NCBI GenBank assembly: GCA_034231615.1
Contig: CM067304.1
Span: 21,510,589-21,574,588, forward strand
DNA length: 64,000 bases
DNA from: Meghimatium bilineatum
Lineage: Eukaryota > Mollusca > Gastropoda > Stylommatophora > Philomycidae
Reading direction: 5' to 3'
The first letter of the stretch is position 1, and the number at the start of each line of letters is the position of its first letter. Of this stretch, positions 46,200 to 55,734 are shown one piece after another. The notes under the pieces were generated by a model. That model saw nothing but the letters and a program-made list of their open reading frames with translations. It did not search any database and was not told the DNA's origin. The translations under genes and the position numbers were made by a program.

Positions 46200-46780
46200 A
46201 ACGTTGTATGGGGTCCAAAGGGTCTCGCGTTGCTCTTTTGCGGACCCAGGGTTAGCAGATACCTATGGTCTCATAAGTTGCACCTCGTGGTGCACCCTGG
46301 AAACAGAAATACATCCGCCCGTGCTGAGTTTCTGGTCAATACGTTTGGGATCGTATCATTGGATGTGGTGGCTGTACATGGAATGAGAACTGACTGCATC
46401 GAGACAAGCAATATCATAATTCTCCGGCACGAGACCGATCAGGGAGGTGCAGTTGATGCTAGAGAACACACAGAAGCCCACATGCCCCAACACTATTGAC
46501 CCCATTCAAAGAAGTAGTCATGACAAAAGTATTGTAAACGCCAACTTGAACATGTACTCCTGCGTATGGAAACATGTTTTGAATATAACTTCTCAATGCA
46601 CAAATGAAAAGTATTGAACAATGTCGGGGAGAACGTTGTTAAAATTTATGATCAAAGTTGTGTTGAAACTAGACTCTGGACGCTGTGGGCAACGTAAATG
46701 GGGAGCAAGTCCTTGTTTTTGAGGACATAGTAAACCTATTCTAACTCTAATGTCGCCGTTGCCCAACGCGGCTCATACAG
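46200..46780 (+). repeat. Dispersed repeat Y, copy 2
   Basis: Matches 7675-7870 at 46200-46400 and resumes with CTAACTCTAATGTCG and GGGTTCAGT.CC.A.GGGCACAG at 46741-46810, which also occur at 8217-8720. Confidence 0.55.
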
Positions 46781-47218
46781 AGGGAATTGGGTTCAGTTCC
46801 CAAGGGCACAGAAGGGAATGGTGACCGTGTTACACGAGATTTGTTTGTCGACTTCGAAGCTCCTCATCCGAGATAGGCGCAATCTACTTACTTCTTTCAG
46901 TGATGGTGAAGAGTCAAAACACAGGTCACGCCTGGCGATGGATTGGAAGGTCATCACATGTGGACGAGGCGAGTGTATGAGAAATGCACATATCAAATCA
47001 CATACCCCCGATCTGTTTGGCGAATCAGTACCTTGCCTAGGAAAGTTTATCAAAGGGTTCAAAATTCGTAGAGGATTGACTTCACTGTACTTGGTTTCCC
47101 ATATGTACTCCGTCACTCTCAACGAAGAGGCAAGCCACCTGCCAAGAGTACCACTCATAGCACGTAACTCCGTAGCTTCAAGTGATAATCCACAGGGATC
47201 TCCGAAAAAAACCTACAG

Positions 47219-47460
47219 TCTCCAACGCTACATTGTTGGAGTGTTTCGTCAACGCTACAGTGTTGGAGTGTTTATCCAGCGCTACATTGTTGGAGTGTTT
47301 CGCCAGCGCTACAGTGTTGGAGTGTTAAGCCAACGCTACAGTGTTGGAGTGTTTCGCCAACGCTACATTGTTGGAGTGTTTAGCCAGCGCTACAGTGTTG
47401 GAGTGTTTCGCCAACGCTACATTGTTGGAGTATTTAGCCAGCGCTACAGTGTTGGAGACT
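47219..47460. repeat. 27-bp minisatellite
   Basis: Nine units of CGCTACAGTGTTGGAGTGTTTCGCCAA. The period is nine codons, so the plus frame 46818-47468 ends in (RYSVGVFRQ)n. The minus strand is open too. Not a gene by any other sign. Confidence 0.92.
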
Positions 47461-47469
47461 GCTGCTGAA

Positions 47470-47955
47470 ATCATCCCAAGTACGAGAGATATCGGATGAC
47501 TTATGCAAGGGCTTCTGCAGATGTAAATCACGCGAACTGGTCACACTACTTTAAGTATAAAGAAATCAGTAAATACGAGGGCAGCCCCCACTATTCTCTT
47601 CGCCCCTGCCCCTCCACAGAACACTAGTTTACAAAAAAAAATGAATTTGAAAGTTGTCTATAATTTTTTAACTGAATTAGGAGCATTTTGTGCCACTGAA
47701 GCCAAAAATGACATCCATTTTTCTCAATAAGGGCAGGTTTTTTTTTCTAAATTGATTTTAAAAAATCTATTCTCTGACTATAGCCATCGATTCATAGCTA
47801 TATTTTGGTGATATTAGTAGTTGATTTATGTGTTATATTTCTCACATAAAAGCATTTAACAGAATGTATTTATTAAATGTTATAAACATGGAATTATATA
47901 AATGAAGAGAAGAAATTGAAAAAGTTAGGGCATGTAAATTATGTCATCACTGAGT
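47470..47955. other. No recognised gene
   Basis: AT-rich sequence preceding the 3' end of the minus-strand pseudogene. Confidence 0.4.
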
Positions 47956-47960
47956 AAAAT

Positions 47961-49050
47961 TCAAGACATAAACTTCAATTTCTTCGACTTTCTCGAATGC
48001 TCAGCAGCAGGGATGTCTCTCTTGAGTGTCCAGCAGTAATCAGCCATTATTACTGCATCCCAATGTCCTTGATACCTGGTCTCCACCTCTTTGATGTCCT
48101 GAAGGAACCTCTCTCCATGCTCGTCACTCATTGATCCAAGATTCTCGGGAAACCGATCTATATGTGAAAATAAATAATGAATTTTTATGCTCATGTTGCA
48201 TCCAAGGTTTTGAAAGCAGTCAACATATTGTTGACAACTTCTTCATAGTTACTGGCTTTGGTGTTGCCCAAAAAATTCTTCACGACCAGAACAAAGGCCT
48301 TCCATGCTTCCAATTCCAATTTGTTCATTGATTTTTCAAATTCAGAATCTCTGATGAGCTGACGAACTTGAGGACCATCATAAATTCCACCGTTCAACCT
48401 CTCTATGGTTAATCCTGGAAAAGCGCGGCACAAGTAAGTGAAGCAACCACCATCCTTGTCCAGGGCTTTGGTGAACTGTTTAATCAAGCCATGCTTGATA
48501 TGCAGTGGTGGGAATAGTATCTTGTTTCTGTCTACCAGAGGATTGTTGACGATGTTCTCTGATCTACCCGGCACCAATTCTTCTCGTGCAGGCCAGTCCT
48601 TCTTGGTATAATGCTGAGACCTGTCCCTACTATCCCACATGCACATAAAGCAGGGTTACTTTGTAAAGGCAGACTGTTGTCCCAATAGGAAATTCACCAT
48701 CTTCGAGTCAACACAAATATACCACTCGTGCTGATACTAAGAAACTTTATCCAGCACATACTTCATCGCTTCATACTTCTGAATCTGTGTAGCCGAGTGA
48801 GCAAGGGGTACAGAAGCAAACTGATTGCCATTGTGAAGCAGAACACATTTTAGTGATCTCTTGCAGCTGTCAATGAACAGTTTCCAATCTCTGAGTTCAT
48901 ACTGTTGCACTCCAAGCTTCTGCAGAAGGTGAACAATATCTGTACAGTACACCAAGTCCTTCTCTTCAAAGAAAAAATGGAGGAACTCTTGATGCCTGTT
49001 ACGATAAAAAGTGATGCGTGTATTTCTGCAAGATCTTCTAGTTGAAGGCA
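47961..49050 (-). pseudogene. Broken copy of a dispersed invertebrate protein family of unknown function
   Basis: The minus strand encodes three colinear pieces of one protein. The first has ITFYRNRHQEFLHFFFEEKD, DLVYCTDIVHLLQKLGV and DWKLFIDSCKRSLKCVLLHNGN. The second has DWPAREELVPGR, KILFPPLHIKHGLIKQFTKA, GGIYDGPQVRQLIRD and VVKNFLGNTKASNYEE. The third has MSIKIHYLFSHIDRFPENLG, DEHGERFLQDIKEVE and YQGHWDAVIMADYCW. I recall this family as multi-copy and uncharacterised in arthropod and other invertebrate genomes, which suggests a transposon or domesticated relative. This copy has a TAG at 48737-48739, a TAA at 48656-48658 and a one-base frame change near 48200, with no introns. Function is not known to me. 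Confidence 0.7.
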
Positions 49051-49489
49051 TTTGAATCAATTGAAACATTACAAAATGCAATTTTTTTAGCATAACTAGT
49101 AAGTTTAAACATATGAAATCTTCATAATTTGTATATTCCAAGATAGATTAAGAAATTTTGTAACATATGGCGTGAAAATATCCATACATGTGACAATAAA
49201 ATACTTGCTTTCTATATCATTTGTCCTTTTACATAGGAAAAAAACCCACACTTTTGATCAAATGTGTGGAAATCAATTGTCGTTTTACTGATTGATTTGA
49301 CATGGAATATGACCCACCTATAAAAAAACATCATGTGGTGCTAGATAAAAAAGAACCTGACCTGATTGAGCAAAACCAATGTGATTTTTGGATTCAGCAC
49401 AATAAAATTATCCTAAATCTGTAAAAAAAACAAACATAGACAGCAAATTTGATATTGACCATTGTTATCAAACCTTATGTCTATCGTCT

Positions 49490-49700
49490 TTTCTCACATG
49501 AGTGATGGTTGGTCGTATCGACACTTGCTGTTAAGCGTAGGGGTTGGAGTCTCAGTTGTCGTTTCAAGGTCTGATGTGTCGTAATGGTTACGTGTAGTCC
49601 ATGTTTGTTCAAGGTTAACTTGATATTCATCATTTTCGTGTCTACCTTCGGGTCTATACCCGAATATTTTGTGTGTGCTCTTATTGGTATATGGTTTGGG
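49490..49700 (-). mobile_element. LINE-A C-terminal fragment
   Basis: The minus frame encodes MMNIKLTLNKHGL and TLKRQLRLQPLRLTASVDTTNHH. It matches IKIFLNKHRL and FERQLKIPPLRLTASVDTINHH at 29530 and 29840-29920. It is a short scrap. Confidence 0.65.
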
Positions 49701-49964
49701 TTCATTATTAAAAAAAAGGTGATAGACAATTTTTAGGGCCTAGGGAAACCCCTTTCCCTTTTCTTAAACCAGTCGTATCTACGGCTCTGGGGGCGTACAC
49801 AAACCTGTATTATATCCGTGTATATAAAGATCTGTGACATAGTTTGGGGACTTCATGACTGAAAACATAGACAGTTTGTGAAGTCCTAGCAGTAGACTTT
49901 ATTGACTTTATAGACTTTACCTGAACTGTGACCATCGACAATGTAAGTCATGTGGGCTACATTT

Positions 49965-50240
49965 GGAAATATTCTTCTAACTTTAAACATTTGGCTTTTC
50001 CTGTGATTTTCATTGGCTGTCGACACAAAGTATATGGAAAGTGATTAATGAAAATCACGGGAAAAGTCACGTTAGAAGGATTATTACTGCGGAAGACGGA
50101 TGTGTCGGACTATTGACGCAAATTAAACGTCAATACAACATATTTCCTTTCTCTGACCTACATTCTGCTGGATAATCTAGTAGACCCATTTTCCTGCTCT
50201 AATAAAGATCCAGTGGAATTTTGAGAATAAACGTCGAAGA
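49965..50240. repeat. MITE-like palindrome followed by R2 copy
   Basis: 49970-50085: CTTCTAACTTT .. CTTTTCCTGTGATTTTCATTGGCTGTCGACACAAAG pairs with TGATTAATGAAAATCACGGGAAAAGTCACGTTAGAAG. 50085-50240 is a minus-strand R2 copy (CGGATGTGTCGGACTATTGACGC; CCTACATTCTGCTGGATAATC). 50240-50690 has nothing else recognised. Confidence 0.6.
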
Positions 50241-50806
50241 AGAAGAGGAATGATTCTCGATGAGCCAGCAGGACTGTGTAATTAACGAAAGACACGCCCG
50301 AATAGAGACCGAATCTCAATTAAACTTCTGTCAAAGATAAACCGAGAGATAATGCATCAAAACGAACGTCATAGATAAAATAATGTCCTAGAAGATATAT
50401 CTAATCTTCAACACGATTTGCACGTAAGGGACAGGTTTATAATTTCTAACTGCATCTTTGTGCTAATCACCAGATTTAGATTGTCAACTGATTAGTGTCC
50501 TTTGTCAAATACACAGTCATGTGTACAGAGACGTAGATATGTGTTCAGTAAGGAAGGATTTTACCTTAGAAAAAAGGGTATTCGCCCGATTTGGTGAGTC
50601 ATTCCTCTATTTCATAATAATCAATAGAAGGTGGTACTGCTAGTAGAACATAATGGAAAATAGTACTCACGTGTAAAACAGGTAATGAAGTCCTACTGAA
50701 TGATGACTAAAACACTACACACTATCACTAACGGATGTAAATATGATACATATAACAAAACAAAACACAGAATATAATCTACAGATGACAGTACACAGGA
50801 CAAAGT

Positions 50807-50837
50807 CGACGTTTCGGACCAATAGGCCTTTTTCAAG
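50807..50837 (-). ncRNA. Hammerhead-like motif in Penelope 3' region
   Basis: The minus strand reads CTTGAAAAAGGCC-TATT-GGTCCGAAACGTCG. GGCC/GGTC forms the helix II stem and CGAAAC-GTC matches the conserved 3' half of the hammerhead core of Penelope elements. The CUGAUGA box is changed to CUUGAAA, so cleavage would be expected to be weak or absent. Confidence 0.5.
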
Positions 50838-51015
50838 ACACGGACATAACATACAAACATAAAAAAACCACAAGTAAAAATGAATGCTATCCGAGTGAAA
50901 TGTGGTACTAAGATAGATACCGGAAGCATACGAACAGGAAGTACACAAAGACGATAATACAGGTGGAACGAGAGGAACAAAACGATGACGTAACAAAGAC
51001 CAATACGGCCGAGAA

Positions 51016-52998
51016 CTAAGCGAAAGAGTGGTCGGAATTGAGTCCAAATGGCTTGATGGTACCCAACTCGAAAATGAGACGATTTTCGAGGGCGTACCTA
51101 GATCTATCATCGGTGGTGCAGGATCTGATGGCAGTGACCTGAATGTCAAGGACACCACGGTGGCCATCGCCGTTGAAGTGATTGGCCACAGGAGTGGGTG
51201 TTCTGTGTTTGATAGCATGCAAATGGTTGCAGAAGCGGTCGCTCAGTCTAAGACCAGTCTCACCGATATATTGCTTTCCACAGCGTTTACATATGATCAC
51301 GTAAATAACATTACGGGATTCACATGTAAAGGCCTCATCGATGGAGAAGCTGGCCTTGGGGAATGAGATGGAGCGCATCTGAACCACATAAGGACATGTG
51401 AAACAACGACCGCGTGAGCACCGCACGGTACCAAAATGGTCAGGTGCAGAGGACCTGAGGTGGCTGTGGACCAAGATGTCCTTCAGATTTTTGTCGCGCC
51501 TAAAGGCCACCAGAGGTAATTTGTGGAAAGCTTCACGGGTGTCAGAATCAGACTGGAGAAGGGAATAATGTTGAAGTAGAATACGACGGACAGTCGAGTT
51601 ATGGGGATGGAAGGTAAGAACCAGTTTAACCCTATCAGAGGAGGAGGAAGAACCCTGGGAATTATTCAAGGTATCAAGGCGAGATAGCTGGCGTACACGG
51701 AGCCAAGCCAATGAAAGAATGCTGTCAGGGAAGGAGCGTCTACGAAAGAACTCAATCATCTCAGAGGATTTGTCGAGAAAATCGTCGTCATCGCTACATA
51801 AGCGACGAAGGCGAAGAAGCTGTGAGTAAGGTAGAGAGTTACGACAGGCGGGAGGATGAGAAGAAGTGTAGAGCAGAAAGCCATGTGCATCAGTGGGTTT
51901 GTAGTAGACTGATGTGCTGAGGTATAGGGGATGAATGGTGATAATGATGTCCAGGAAATGGACAGAGGTGGTGGAAATGGTAAATGTGAATTTAATAGCG
52001 GGGTTGAAATTGTTGATGAAGTTGATGAAGCGAGACAGTTCTGCTTCTGTTATGTCAGTAATGCCTATCCCATCATCAATGTATCTGTGGAAAAGAGATG
52101 GGAATGGGCCATCGTAGGTAGACCAAACTAGATGTTCTAGATGTCCCATGAAAAGACAGGCATAGCTAGGCCCCATCTTAGTGCCCATGGCCACACCACT
52201 GATCTGATCGAAGAAATGTCCATCGAATTCAAAAGAGTTGAGTGTGAGCACCAGTTCAGCAAGGCGGATAAGGGTAGGAGTAGATACAGAAGGATGCGGA
52301 CTCTTGTCCAGAAAGAACTGCAACGCCCTAAGACCATCGGCATGTGGTATAGACGTGTACAGAGAGCAAACATCAAGCAAGAACAGACGATAGGTGCGAT
52401 CAGAAGACAAATGCACAGAAGAAAAAATAGTGAGAGCATGCTTGGTGTCTTTCAAGAATGAGGGCAGTGCCTCGACTAAGGGCTGCAAAATACTGTCGAG
52501 GAAATCAGAGATGCGCTCTGTAGGACAAGAGCAAGCTGAGACAATAGGTCTGCCGGGATTCAATTCCTTGTGTATTTTGGGCAGCATATAGAAGACAGGT
52601 CTGCCTAAACAGCTTTTATCGATGCAAAGAGCCTTGGCAGTGGTGGGAAGATGGTTGTCCTGGATGAGGGTGTTCACAGTGTTGTTGACCACCTTCTGGT
52701 TAGATACCGTCGAGTCTGATGTGCGAGCAGTGTAGAAAGAGGGGTTAGAGAGTTGTTGGTGGCCCTCCTGGAGGTAAAGGTCCTTGCGCCACACAACAAC
52801 GGCCCCACCCTTATCAGCTGGTTTGATGACAATATCATCCCGGCGGCGAAGATTCGCCAAGGCGCGAGATTCGTCAGGAGTGATGTTAGAGCGTTTGATG
52901 CGGCTGTGATGAAGTGATTGGATGTCATGGAGGGTGTTCTTGATATAAAGATCAAGAGCCTCGGATGCACCAGGTTTAGGAGTCCAAGAATGTTTGAC
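51016..52998 (-). CDS. Penelope-like RT with C-terminal GIY-YIG endonuclease
   Basis: A 660-codon frame without stops. N-terminal region: WTPKPGASEALDLYI. The Penelope hallmark DIVIKPADKGGAVVVW is at about residues 55-70. RT follows with LPKIHKELNPGRPIVSAC, LFLLDVCSLYTSIPH (first catalytic Asp), GVAMGTKMGPSYA, and RYIDDGIGI with YIDD at about 306-309. The C-terminal endonuclease starts near residue 563 (VIYVIICKRCGKQYIGETGL, the GIY-YIG signature with a Cys pair) and ends LNSDHSFA. A Cys-rich linker (RCSRGRCFTC) precedes it. These proteins reverse-transcribe RNA and cut DNA for insertion. No ATG lies in the first 46 codons of the frame; it runs from a stop, so the N-terminus may be truncated or begin at an upstream copy. 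It is the longest undamaged protein in the window, so the insertion is probably young. Confidence 0.9.
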   Translation of the reverse strand, partial: VKHSWTPKPGASEALDLYIKNTLHDIQSLHHSRIKRSNITPDESRALANLRRRDDIVIKPADKGGAVVVWRKDLYLQEGHQQLSNPSFYTARTSDSTVSNQKVVNNTVNTLIQDNHLPTTAKALCIDKSCLGRPVFYMLPKIHKELNPGRPIVSACSCPTERISDFLDSILQPLVEALPSFLKDTKHALTIFSSVHLSSDRTYRLFLLDVCSLYTSIPHADGLRALQFFLDKSPHPSVSTPTLIRLAELVLTLNSFEFDGHFFDQISGVAMGTKMGPSYACLFMGHLEHLVWSTYDGPFPSLFHRYIDDGIGITDITEAELSRFINFINNFNPAIKFTFTISTTSVHFLDIIITIHPLYLSTSVYYKPTDAHGFLLYTSSHPPACRNSLPYSQLLRLRRLCSDDDDFLDKSSEMIEFFRRRSFPDSILSLAWLRVRQLSRLDTLNNSQGSSSSSDRVKLVLTFHPHNSTVRRILLQHYSLLQSDSDTREAFHKLPLVAFRRDKNLKDILVHSHLRSSAPDHFGTVRCSRGRCFTCPYVVQMRSISFPKASFSIDEAFTCESRNVIYVIICKRCGKQYIGETGLRLSDRFCNHLHAIKHRTPTPVANHFNGDGHRGVLDIQVTAIRSCTTDDRSRYALENRLIFELGTIKPFGLNSDHSFA

Positions 52999-53039
52999 TT
53001 ATTTCATAATAGTATTTTCGTAAAACAAAATGTCGATCA

Positions 53040-53590
53040 GTTTTACAATGAACGCACAATGACTATCAGACTATAGGGTAGGGGTATGGAACAATTACAT
53101 ATGACAGTATAAGACAATTTCAATGTTTCAACCTTAAGGTCTTTATGAAGAAAACACAAGACAAGTAGTGAATAAACAGTAAAAATAATGACACTATCTC
53201 AAAAGCATTAGATGGCAGACAATTAACAGCAGAGACGTTCAAGGTAACAATGGCGTGTGCATACACACATTTTGTCATAGAGACCTGCATTCCAAATATG
53301 GGAATGAGAACCAAATAATGCAATTATACTTAAAAACAAAACATAAACGATAACACAACAAAGGTTCCTCCACCCCCAATCTAAATAAGTGAATGATATG
53401 TATTAAGACCAAATGACTTAAGGGTACCAAACTGCAATATATTACCATTTTCAAGGGTGCACCTAGCTCTATCGTCTGTGATGCAATACTTTGATCTATG
53501 TGATGAGAAATATGATGATCTTTTCGCGAAAAATCGTTCAGCGAGGGGTTTTACCCGCCTTTTTACTACACTCCTATTAGTAAAAGTCAT
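53040..53590 (-). mobile_element. Upstream partial Penelope copy (3' end) in tandem
   Basis: 53381-53590 encodes a C-terminus with CITDDRARCTLENGN and FGTLKSFGLNTYHSLI-stop. This is homologous to TTDDRSRYALENR and LGTIKPFGLNSDHSFA of the main copy. Downstream on the minus strand a hammerhead-like segment (TTCATAAAGACCTTAAGGTTGAAACATTG at about 53119-53147) precedes the main copy. It is more diverged, so it represents a different or older subfamily member. Confidence 0.75.
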
Positions 53591-53679
53591 GTTCTAATTT
53601 TCTAAGGACAAGGATATATCAACATATCTACAGGCTTGCTTGTGTAGACCTGTACTAATTGGATCATTCCTCAACAGTT

Positions 53680-53945
53680 ACGTTATGTGACTTTCCCCAT
53701 GATTTTAATTGGTAACTGTTTAAATTTAGCGTCCACATAGCCAATGACTAGCACGGAAAAAATCACATAGCGTCACCTGTCTAGGATGAGGGCCGATGAA
53801 TCCACAGGGACTGTATACGTTACAAGGGACTCGACTGATGAGACTCAATTTGAATGATAAAATTAATTCGAGATTTTCATTGGTTGAAGATATAAAGTGT
53901 ACACAGTGACCAATGGAAAGATCGGATCAGTCAGGATCGGATGAG
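53680..53945. repeat. Two MITE-like palindromic blocks
   Basis: 53695-53790: ACGTTATGTGACTTTCCCCATGATTTTAATTGG pairs loosely with CCAATGACTAGCACGGAAAAAATCACATAGCGT. 53868-53935: GATTTTCATTGGTTGAAGATATAAAGT with AGTGACCAATGGAAAGATC. Both share the core of the 43.1 kb MITE. They lie just upstream of the ShKT gene. Confidence 0.5.
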
Positions 53946-54106
53946 TGACTTGTATGTGATCATTCGCAGGTAGTATGTTGGTGGAGGATTTACTTTGTGA
54001 CTATCTTGGCAATGTAAAAGACACATTGATACAAGCTAATTTAGTTTTCATTTTAGAGCAATTCTTGTGGACAGACATTTTAATTAGTTGTAGTACTAAA
54101 GTAAAA

Positions 54107-54176
54107 ATGGCTAGAAGTGTCATTGTAGTCATGGCCTGTGTTCTCTTGATGTGCATATGTTTGGTATCCGCTGTTC
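54107..54176 (+). CDS. ShKT-type secreted peptide, exon 1 (signal peptide)
   Basis: The exon encodes 23 codons plus one base. It starts with an ATG in good context (A at -3, G at +4), then Met-Ala-Arg and an uninterrupted hydrophobic core, closing with a small-residue motif typical of signal peptidase sites at about residues 20-22. It ends at a consensus donor (GTGAGT, 54177-54182) in phase 1. Exon 2 at 59435 restores the frame exactly, which is the main evidence that the two belong together. A possible acceptor (TTCATTTTAG at about 54046-54055) upstream could mark a 5'UTR intron. No TATA box was identified with confidence. The role of this exon is to direct the peptide into the secretory pathway. 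Confidence 0.72.
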
Positions 54177-54234
54177 GTGAGTATCTCTTTCTTTAATAAA
54201 AAGATTACAATGTAACTGAGTGGATTACCCATGT

Positions 54235-55100
54235 TTTTCTTGTGCTGTAGCACGAAAGGGATACAAAGAATAGCTACACCTGCCATGAATGTCATAAAAG
54301 GCGACTAATGAAATAATTCCTTGTGATCTGGCAGTAAAAGCCAAGAACAGTACACGAAGCCAGTGGAGCCTTTACCGCAACAGCAAGCAGTCTAACTATG
54401 GAAGTATTTGCTGTAATACAGGTGCTACACTTCCTGAAATAGCAAACTTTTCCCCATTCGTGCATACTAAGTGACTCAATGAATATGATTCATAAAGTAA
54501 AAACAGGTAGTGTACATAGGGGATGGGTAGAGTCATTAGAGAGAACTAAAATGCGTACTGAGCTGAGGAAATCACACTTATCTTTGTCACCAGACACGCG
54601 GCAGTGGAGAGAAACGAACAGGCCGACCAATTAGCTAGCATTGCCATCATAACATCCTCAGTGCTCTTCGCGAGTCCGCTTGAACAAAGGATTTTGATAT
54701 AAAAGAAGATGACTCAATATCGAGAATGCGCGATTCAGGGTTAAGAAGGTAGACGTAGCCCGTAGAGAACACCGAACACAAATGTCAAAAGAGCACTGAA
54801 TCAACATAGAACCAGATCCATCAGCCGTTATACCCTGAGAGATTTACTGAAGCGGAGACCCGAGCACCCATGGACATGTCCGGTGTGCGACGATGATAAG
54901 CAATATACCCAACCTAAGAAGATAATTGGTTGGAGATGGCTACACCATCATAGAGAGCGTCAAAGTGATCCAGAAAAATGCTGATGTAGAATATGTCAGC
55001 TGAAAGGCGCAGATATCGTAGTTAAGCTGTAAACCATAACACTACTCATTCCGTTCACCGGACTACATCCTTCTGAGCTGCAGGAGAATGAACGAAAAAT
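54235..55100 (-). repeat. R1 copy (minus) interrupted by an I-like LINE fragment
   Basis: 54905-55100 reversed gives CTGCAGCTCAGAAGGATGTAGTCCGGTGAACGGAATG and ATATCTGCGCCTTTCAGC. 54240-54304 reversed gives CATTAGTCGCCTTTTATGACATTCATGG. In 32390-32665 these blocks are adjacent, so the segment between them was inserted. It lies in the ShKT intron. Confidence 0.6.
54305..54904 (+). mobile_element. I-like LINE RNase H and C-terminal fragment
   Basis: Plus-strand pieces: GAFTATASSLTMEVFAVIQV (Glu region), CILSDSMNMIHKVKTGSVH (Asp), FVTRHAAVERNEQADQLASI (last Asp), and near 54860 HPWTCPVCDDDK, the closing Cys motif also seen as WTCPERSDDD at 62270. Frame changes separate them. This family also gave 13119-16859 and 62251-64000. 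Confidence 0.7.
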
Positions 55101-55129
55101 AAGAAGACTAAGAATAACGATTTTAAAAA

Positions 55130-55575
55130 GTCTTTTTCATCTTTCATTCACAAACTTCCACCTGATCTCCAGTATAACAAGACGATGGTCTTACTAAATT
55201 TAATTCACAAACTTCCACCTGATCTCCAGTATAACAAGACGATGGTCTTACTAAATTTCATTCACAAACTTCCCCCTGATCTCTCGTGTAACAAGACGAT
55301 GGTCTTACTAAATTTCATTCACAAACTTCCCCCTGATCTCTCGTGTAACAAGACGATGGTCTTACTAAATTTCATTCACAAACTTCCCCCTGATCTCTCG
55401 TGTAACAAGACGATGGTCTTACTAAATTTCATTCACAAACTTCCACCTGATCTCCAGTGTTACAAGACAATGGTCTTACTAAATTTCAAGCAGTATGTAG
55501 TCCAGAGAATGGAAATACGTTGTATCGCTGTATTATTTGCGACAATGACCCGACACGTGCTTCTTCGGTGGTGAT
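55130..55575 (+). repeat. R2 copy with internal 57-bp tandem expansion
   Basis: Six 57-bp units (ATTCACAAACTTCC(A/C)CCTGATCTC.. AACAAGACGATGGTCTTACTAAATTTC) precede the ordinary R2 core (GTAGTCCAGAGAATGGAAATACG .. CAATGACCCGACACG). 57 bp is 19 codons, which explains the 129-codon open frame. Single-copy R2 elements elsewhere lack the expansion. Confidence 0.85.
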
Positions 55576-55734
55576 TAAAAAAAAACCACTAACAGATAGT
55601 AGTGGTTTATCCATAAATTACTTCAACAATTGTGGGCTAGATTTTTTTAGCACCTCCCACCACCTGGTCAACAAACTGTCCAGATTTAAGGACACCCACA
55701 ACTTCGCTTAATTATTTCACAAATTTAGTGTAGT

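Larger units (their letters stand above)
50690..53000 (-). mobile_element. Penelope-like element with intact RT-GIY-YIG frame
   Basis: This is a minus-strand Penelope-like retroelement. Its ORF (52998-51016) is uninterrupted. Its 3' non-coding region contains a hammerhead-like motif (50807-50837). Upstream lies the 3' part of another copy in the same orientation (53040-53590), the partial head-to-tail arrangement known for these elements. No target duplication was found. A stop at 52999-53001 marks the 5' limit of the frame. Confidence 0.85.

Noticed and set aside
46818..47468. 216-codon plus-strand frame ending in nine-residue repeats
   Set aside because: The 3' part is a 27-bp tandem array and the 5' part overlaps repeat Y; no domain or second line of evidence.
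52141..52461. 106-codon plus-strand frame antisense to the Penelope ORF
   Set aside because: It is the complement of a conserved RT domain, and no independent domain is visible.
55185..55574. 129-codon repetitive frame
   Set aside because: 57-bp tandem expansion of an R2 repeat; the period of 19 codons explains the openness.
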